A DNA stretch of 64,000 bases from Cyathus striatus (Eukaryota; Basidiomycota; Agaricomycetes; Agaricales; Nidulariaceae), in NCBI GenBank assembly GCA_025738555.1, contig JAOVFP010000005.1:3720001-3784000 (forward strand), written 5' to 3'. The position numbers and the translations under genes are program-made. Positions 59,522-64,000 of this stretch are shown here, in pieces (position 1 is the stretch's first letter; every line of letters begins with the position of its first letter). Under the pieces are notes generated by a model. It was not told the origin of the DNA, ran no database searches, and was given only the letters and a program-made list of their open reading frames with translations.

Positions 59522-60504
59522 CTAAGTGCTATTTGTTAGATATAGGTAACGAAGAGAGTTAATTGAAATGACCTTTTAAGCTTCGCCCTGCGATCGAGTA
59601 ATGCCTCAGCAAGACGCCCTTCTTTACGAGCACGTTTTAGCTGTCGCGGAGTGTCAACATTTTCATGATAAATAGAAACCGAACGCACCTCTTTCTTGTC
59701 CTCTTTAGATAATACACTGCGTCCGGCTCCCCAAGCTTGATGCAATTTGCTAATTGCACACGAGTAAGTATTGTTTTCTCGGCGTAAATAAGCGACGTAC
59801 TTTGAGCTCGTCTCATCTATGTCAAGTGGGGAGGTTACGTCCTTCTTCTTGTCTTCTTCATTAGCCTCCTTTTTAAATTTATACTGTACCTTAACCCAGA
59901 ACCTTTCCCTAAAACCAACTTCTTCACTATCTCCGCGTAGCTGTAGAGCACCACCGGCAACTTCGTCAACACTGAGATATTTCTCGTATACGTTCATAAA
60001 AGCGACCATTCCATCTGGCATAATTACGGGTGTCCACTCCTCTTGAGGCCCTCGGGCATCACGGTCTGACGACACTATACCATGCGCGTCGCATGAGAGG
60101 AACTTTCCTTCGCCAGTACCACTTCGCAAATTGATTGTCGGTGATCCTGCCACGCGCGTGGTGACCCACACTTGCGCAACATCCGTAGGAACCCTATCGA
60201 GGAGAGTAGGAAATTCCGCGTCTGCCCCCTTCTCCTTGTCGAGCAAGTGAATCACGACGCGATTGGTTGTGGAGTTGAAGTTTATTGAAACTGGCGACGG
60301 GTCTGAGGGATGCAAGATGAACGTCGGTCCTCGTATTTCATTGGCGTTTTCGGGGAGGACCCAAGTTTCAGGATCCATGTCATCTTGCTTGCGTTTGCTG
60401 CCACTCCCACCTGCCCGGCCTTCGTCCTCTGGGTCGCGTTTCCGTTTCTTCTTCGTCTTTTCACCCTTGAACTTCAGCTTCGTGGATCGAACTTGTTCAG
60501 CCAT
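59522..60504 (-). CDS. FRG1: FRG1-family protein (fascin-like/beta-trefoil, RNA- and actin-associated)
   Basis: FRG1 proteins are nuclear/nucleolar, found with late spliceosomes and able to bind actin. From the start at 60504 (MAEQVRSTKLKFKGEKTKKK RKRD, a basic nuclear signal) come DPETWVLPENANEIRGPTFI, EFPTLLDRVPTDVAQVWVTT, VAGSPTINLRSGTGEGKFLS CDAHGIVSSDRDA, PQEEWTPVIMPDGMVAFMNV YEKYLSVD, GFRERFWVKVQYKFKKEANE and the end LKRARKEGRLAEALLDRRAK LK. The GKFLSCDAHGIVSSDRDA and GPQEEW blocks define the family. The open frame runs to 59536, but the last 44 nt carry a GTCATT donor and a CTAACAAATAG acceptor. If that intron (59572-59529) is spliced, the protein ends RRAKLKST with its stop at 59522-59524, which is closer to the usual family end. 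Confidence 0.9.
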
Positions 60505-60819
60505 GTTATATAGCGTCTCCTGAGTATAGATGTATGGGTAGTGAGAATAAAGAGGAAAAGCAAAGCAAAAGACAGAATGACAATAAGTATAAGCTCCCTT
60601 GCTCTCCCCCCTCCCTGAAATCGCCAACCAACGACCAAACAACCAAATTTGTGATGTTTTGAGATCATAGCCAAACACTTATATAATACTAGTGATATAA
60701 TGCTAATTGTTACATGTGATAAGTATACATAGCTATAGTGTATGTACAAGTACTAGATATTTTTAATAAACAAGTATATGTATTGAAATACTAAAGAACT
60801 ATGTAATGAGAGCGTGCAA

Positions 60820-63800
60820 GAACACAGCTGAGGGGACAGAAATTAAGATGAAAATATTGTATTGCACTATTTATGTACATAACCACATACATTTATACAT
60901 AACATACTAGTAATGCCATCAGGGAGACTGACAGCAAGAAGTGGAGAGGCAGTGGTGTCATTGTACTTAGATATATGGGGGCCACCCACTTCACTTACTA
61001 CTACTCCTCTGCCCCCTCACCATTATTCCCACTACTTCTCTGCCCCTGTTCCCCCTGCTCCAGTTTCCAGTTTCCCCTTACCCCCTCATACATTTTGCCA
61101 TTTGCATGTTGTTGACCGTGGACCATGGTGAGCTGGAGGCTGGAGTGGTGAGAGTGGAGGCTGCCAACCAGGAGAATTCAGATGTGACAAGGAGATGGTC
61201 CAGGGATGTGGGGCCAGGAGGAGTGTGGTGAATGGGGGGGGAACAATGAGGAGAAAGGAAGTAAGGGGCTTTGTTCACATTGAACATTGATCCTCAGTAA
61301 ATAGCAGAGTCAAATGAAAGTCAGACAATGTCAGACAACTGGAAATGTTCAACAATCTGTTGTGTTTTTCGACTATGATTTGACTATGAAAAGTCAGACA
61401 AAAGTCACACACTCTGCAATGATTTCGTTTGAATAAATTTAAATCTGTATGACTGGTGTTTGACATTTGTGGGACTGTTGTACAGTATTTTGTTTGACAA
61501 AAATGCAAATGATTTATGACTAGAATATAACAGTAGTTTGACACAAGTGTAGATATGTGAGACTATTGTGTAAATTATATTTGACTAATGTTCACAGATG
61601 CCAGTTAGGTAAATAATTTGCAGTCATATTGAGCTTATGTACATGGAACTACATAATGACAACACAGACAAGTGCTCCAGACAATCTAATACTACCATGA
61701 TTCACCCCAGGATATCCTTGAATCATCCAACCCCCTCTATCACTGTGTCTTCAACACCCCAATAGTGACCCAATTGATACCCAATGCTGCTTACCTCCTA
61801 AAGGAATGGAATTACAAAGGGAAATAGACACAACATTAGTAGTACTGTATCAATATGACCAAGTGTTCGCCACTTTTCAGTGTGACAGCCATGAACACTT
61901 GGACCCTCTGTTCAAAGGGTCATGCGAAGTGTGACAAAAATGGTAAGTGTTCATGGAAATCTATGCGAGTGAAGCAAGTGGCCAAAAATTCAAATATTCA
62001 ACCTTAACCTCTATTTTTTCGTTGTACCTCTGTTCAAAATGCTCCATAACATGTGATAAACAGGACATCTGTTCCTGTTCATGACCCTGTGTGATGTGTC
62101 ACTGAACACTTGGTCATATTGATATAGTAGTACAGATGAAGATTGAATGACAAAAACTAACTTTAGTGGCCCACTGAACAACCACTGAGAATGTACAGAT
62201 ATTCTAAAACAATGAATGGGGTGAGCACTATGCAGTATCCACTGGGGAAGGCTGGGAGAAAAACTTATGGCAAAAACTGCAAAGAGGACAAGGGGGCAAT
62301 GGGATTTGGGGCAAGGGCACATTGAGGGTGTGACAGGGAAGAGTGGAAGGTCAAGCTGAGTTTGGACTCCAAAGGCTTATTTACTTTAGCTTATATGGAC
62401 ATGGCAAGCTTCCACTTATCACATGACCAGAACAATGGAACAACTTAATGAATTCCTTGACTTCTTGTCACTTGACACTTGCTCACAGCTGAAGTACTCA
62501 TTCTTCTAAGTTAGATCTTTTGTTAATCTTCAAGTACTCACTCACTATCCCTTCTACTGACATTTATATATATATTATTAAAACAATGGAGTATACTTAT
62601 ATGTAGCTGACAGAAAGTATGTACTAGTTAAAGTCTACTACATGCCACTTGACAGAGATGTTCATGGAGCACTCAATGTATGAGTACAATCAATTTTGAA
62701 TCTAAAAGAATGTAGCATAGTAAATGTCAGCTTAGTAGTAGTTCATTCTTCAATAGGAGTGTTCAATCTTGGCAATATGCAATACAGCTACAGCTGCTTA
62801 GAAATGCACACTAAACTTCATCAGCAAGGTTGTAGTGTTGCTATTAAGTTGCTGTAGCAACTGATCTGTAGTGACATGACAAAACAGCCAAGATTGAACT
62901 CCCCTAATATAAATTGCTGTATTCACCACCAACACACCTGCATTATTTATTTGGGCCTGAATACTTAATCCATACAGTACCATAATGAGCAGGACCATAG
63001 CTGTTATGATCCCAGTAATGAATATAACCCTGCAGCTCAACAGTGCAAGCAGAAATCCTGGTGTAAATCAAAGTTGAAATGTATTGTCATTAATTGACAT
63101 AATACAAACTACTGTACAACTATTGTGTGACCAATGAATGTACATTACAAGCTCAATTTGTGGACATAACTAGCATTTGACTGTGTTTGACTTTTGGTTC
63201 CTATGTTTGACCCTCTTTCAACTTTGTCTGACATCAATCTGATTTTGCTTTTTACTGAGGTTGATCATTGATTTGCATCAACATTCTCATGCATGTGACT
63301 GTGATTCATGTGACTTGTGTGAATAAATTTTCATTTTAAGGAATTCAGGGGGGTGCACTATACAGTCATCCACCATGTGACACAACACTCCCATATGGTG
63401 CAACAGCATGAAGAACTTTGCATGTAACTCACCAAAATCATGATCAATTTTGTTCATTCCTTTTCTATTTTACACAAGTAATATGTCTCAATACAACTGT
63501 GCAAAAATAATATGCATTATATGTTTCTATCTTATATAAAATGCTTTACAGTGCACAATGCTTACATCAAATGCACCAGTTTCAAAAAACAAGATGTCTT
63601 AAATCTGACAGTTATGATGTAATTGTGCTTAATAAAACTCATATGTAAATATCTACACAATATATTGAAAACATGAAGAATTTTGAATGAGATAGTAAGT
63701 ATTTCTGTGGCAGATATTCAGGCATATGTGGTGTATCATGTACCAGAACTGCATGCCTCATATTTTCAGCTTCTGCCTTAAGCAACAACATCCTTGATGG

Positions 63801-64000
63801 ACTGCCACACCCCTTCACAATAGCTTACATAATCAATCCATCTTGCATGGGAACCAAGTGGGAGTGTGGGAACTGGGAGCAGCAACAGGAAATTGTCAAT
63901 TATCTGCTGTAGAAGTCAAAGAGGAAGAAATAAAATGTTAGACTATCCAGTATTAACAGAAAATAATAGAGAACATGAGTCCCACAGTACAACAGTGAGA
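60820..64000. repeat. CpG-depleted repeat-like region, no gene recognised
   Basis: Reading the sequence base by base I count only about seven CpG dinucleotides over these 3.2 kb, and none between 62022 and 64000, while TpG and CpA are abundant. Neighbouring genes have normal CpG. Short open frames exist (for example 62798-63040 on the minus strand, with a hydrophobic start), but none resembles a known protein. TTTGAC/GTCAAA words cluster at 61300-61570 and again at 63170-63230. The pattern fits an old, methylated transposon or repeat relic, whose ends I cannot fix because it reaches the window edge. Confidence 0.75.
61839..62133. mobile_element. Possible MITE-like inverted-repeat element, 295 bp
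   Basis: Terminal 30-bp arms at 61839-61868 and 62104-62133 are inverted copies matching at 28 of 30 positions (shared core TATCAATATGACCAAGTGTT C). Inside, CCATGAACACTT (61889-61900) and AAGTGTTCATGG (61945-61956) form a perfect 12-bp inverted repeat. There is no open reading frame, which suits a non-autonomous element. I see no clear target-site duplication, so the class is open. Confidence 0.5.

Noticed and set aside
62798..63040. 80-codon minus-strand frame with a hydrophobic start in the CpG desert
   Set aside because: Isolated, no recognisable family, and placed in decayed repeat DNA; kept only as part of the repeat description.

Overview
The window is eukaryotic nuclear DNA from a filamentous fungus, most likely an Agaricomycete (Basidiomycota). 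The evidence is dense, intron-rich genes with roughly 45-60 nt GT-AG introns (a few GC-AG), branch points close to the acceptor, short intergenic spaces, and a gene set typical of that class: the LEA2-like membrane protein, the fungal YeeE/YedE sulfur transporter, the acetoacetate-decarboxylase-like protein, the GID4 receptor and the 14-TM MFS carrier. I saw no CRISPR array, operon, rRNA or convincing tRNA.

Layout. 0-2.1 kb: POT1 telomere protein (-), running off the left edge. 2.8-4.8 kb: a decayed heme peroxidase gene (+). 4.9-6.0 kb: acetoacetate-decarboxylase-like protein (-). 6.3-9.8 kb: DUF726/TMCO4-type hydrolase and sulfur transporter (both +). 10-14.1 kb: splicing factor SLT11/RBM22 (-), siroheme synthase MET8 (+), ribosome-biogenesis factor RCL1 (-). 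15.2-20.8 kb: NEDD8-activating enzyme UBA3 (+), NPR2 (-), OGG1 (+). 21.7-23.0 kb: an unrecognised gene (+). 23.1-28.4 kb: branched-chain ketoacid dehydrogenase E1-beta (-), creC/WDR20-like WD40 protein (+), small acidic protein (+). 28.6-33.9 kb: methylenetetrahydrofolate reductase (-), YPT6/RAB6 GTPase (+, carrying an apparent one-base frameshift), TAP42 (-). 34.3-38.8 kb: ATP synthase delta, LEA2-like protein, ZIP3/HEI10-like RING protein (all -). 39.3-44.7 kb: a very long JmjC protein (+). 45.1-55.7 kb: casein kinase I, Baeyer-Villiger-type monooxygenase, GID4, MFS transporter (all -). 57.4-60.5 kb: Ran/GSP1 (+) and FRG1 (-). 60.8-64 kb: repeat-like DNA that is almost free of CpG.

How genes may work together. 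Most are housekeeping genes, arranged as divergent pairs with 130-500 bp promoters. Three concern sulfur or methionine metabolism: the YeeE transporter, MET8 (siroheme for sulfite reductase) and MTHFR. The upstream regions of the first and third hold a TCACGTG box, the Cbf1/Met4-type site in yeast. NPR2 and TAP42 both act around TORC1. POT1, UBA3 and OGG1 have ACGCGT (MluI cell-cycle box) motifs in their upstream regions.

The most unusual signals are: the right-hand 3.2 kb CpG desert (no CpG in the last ~1.98 kb) containing a 295-bp inverted-repeat element that keeps most of the remaining CpGs; the peroxidase pseudogene that has lost its proximal heme-ligand segment; the one-base frameshift in the Rab6 gene; a compound tandem repeat at 56.3-56.7 kb; and the JmjC protein with a long disordered tail and an 11-residue repeat. 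I found no clear new multi-gene system.
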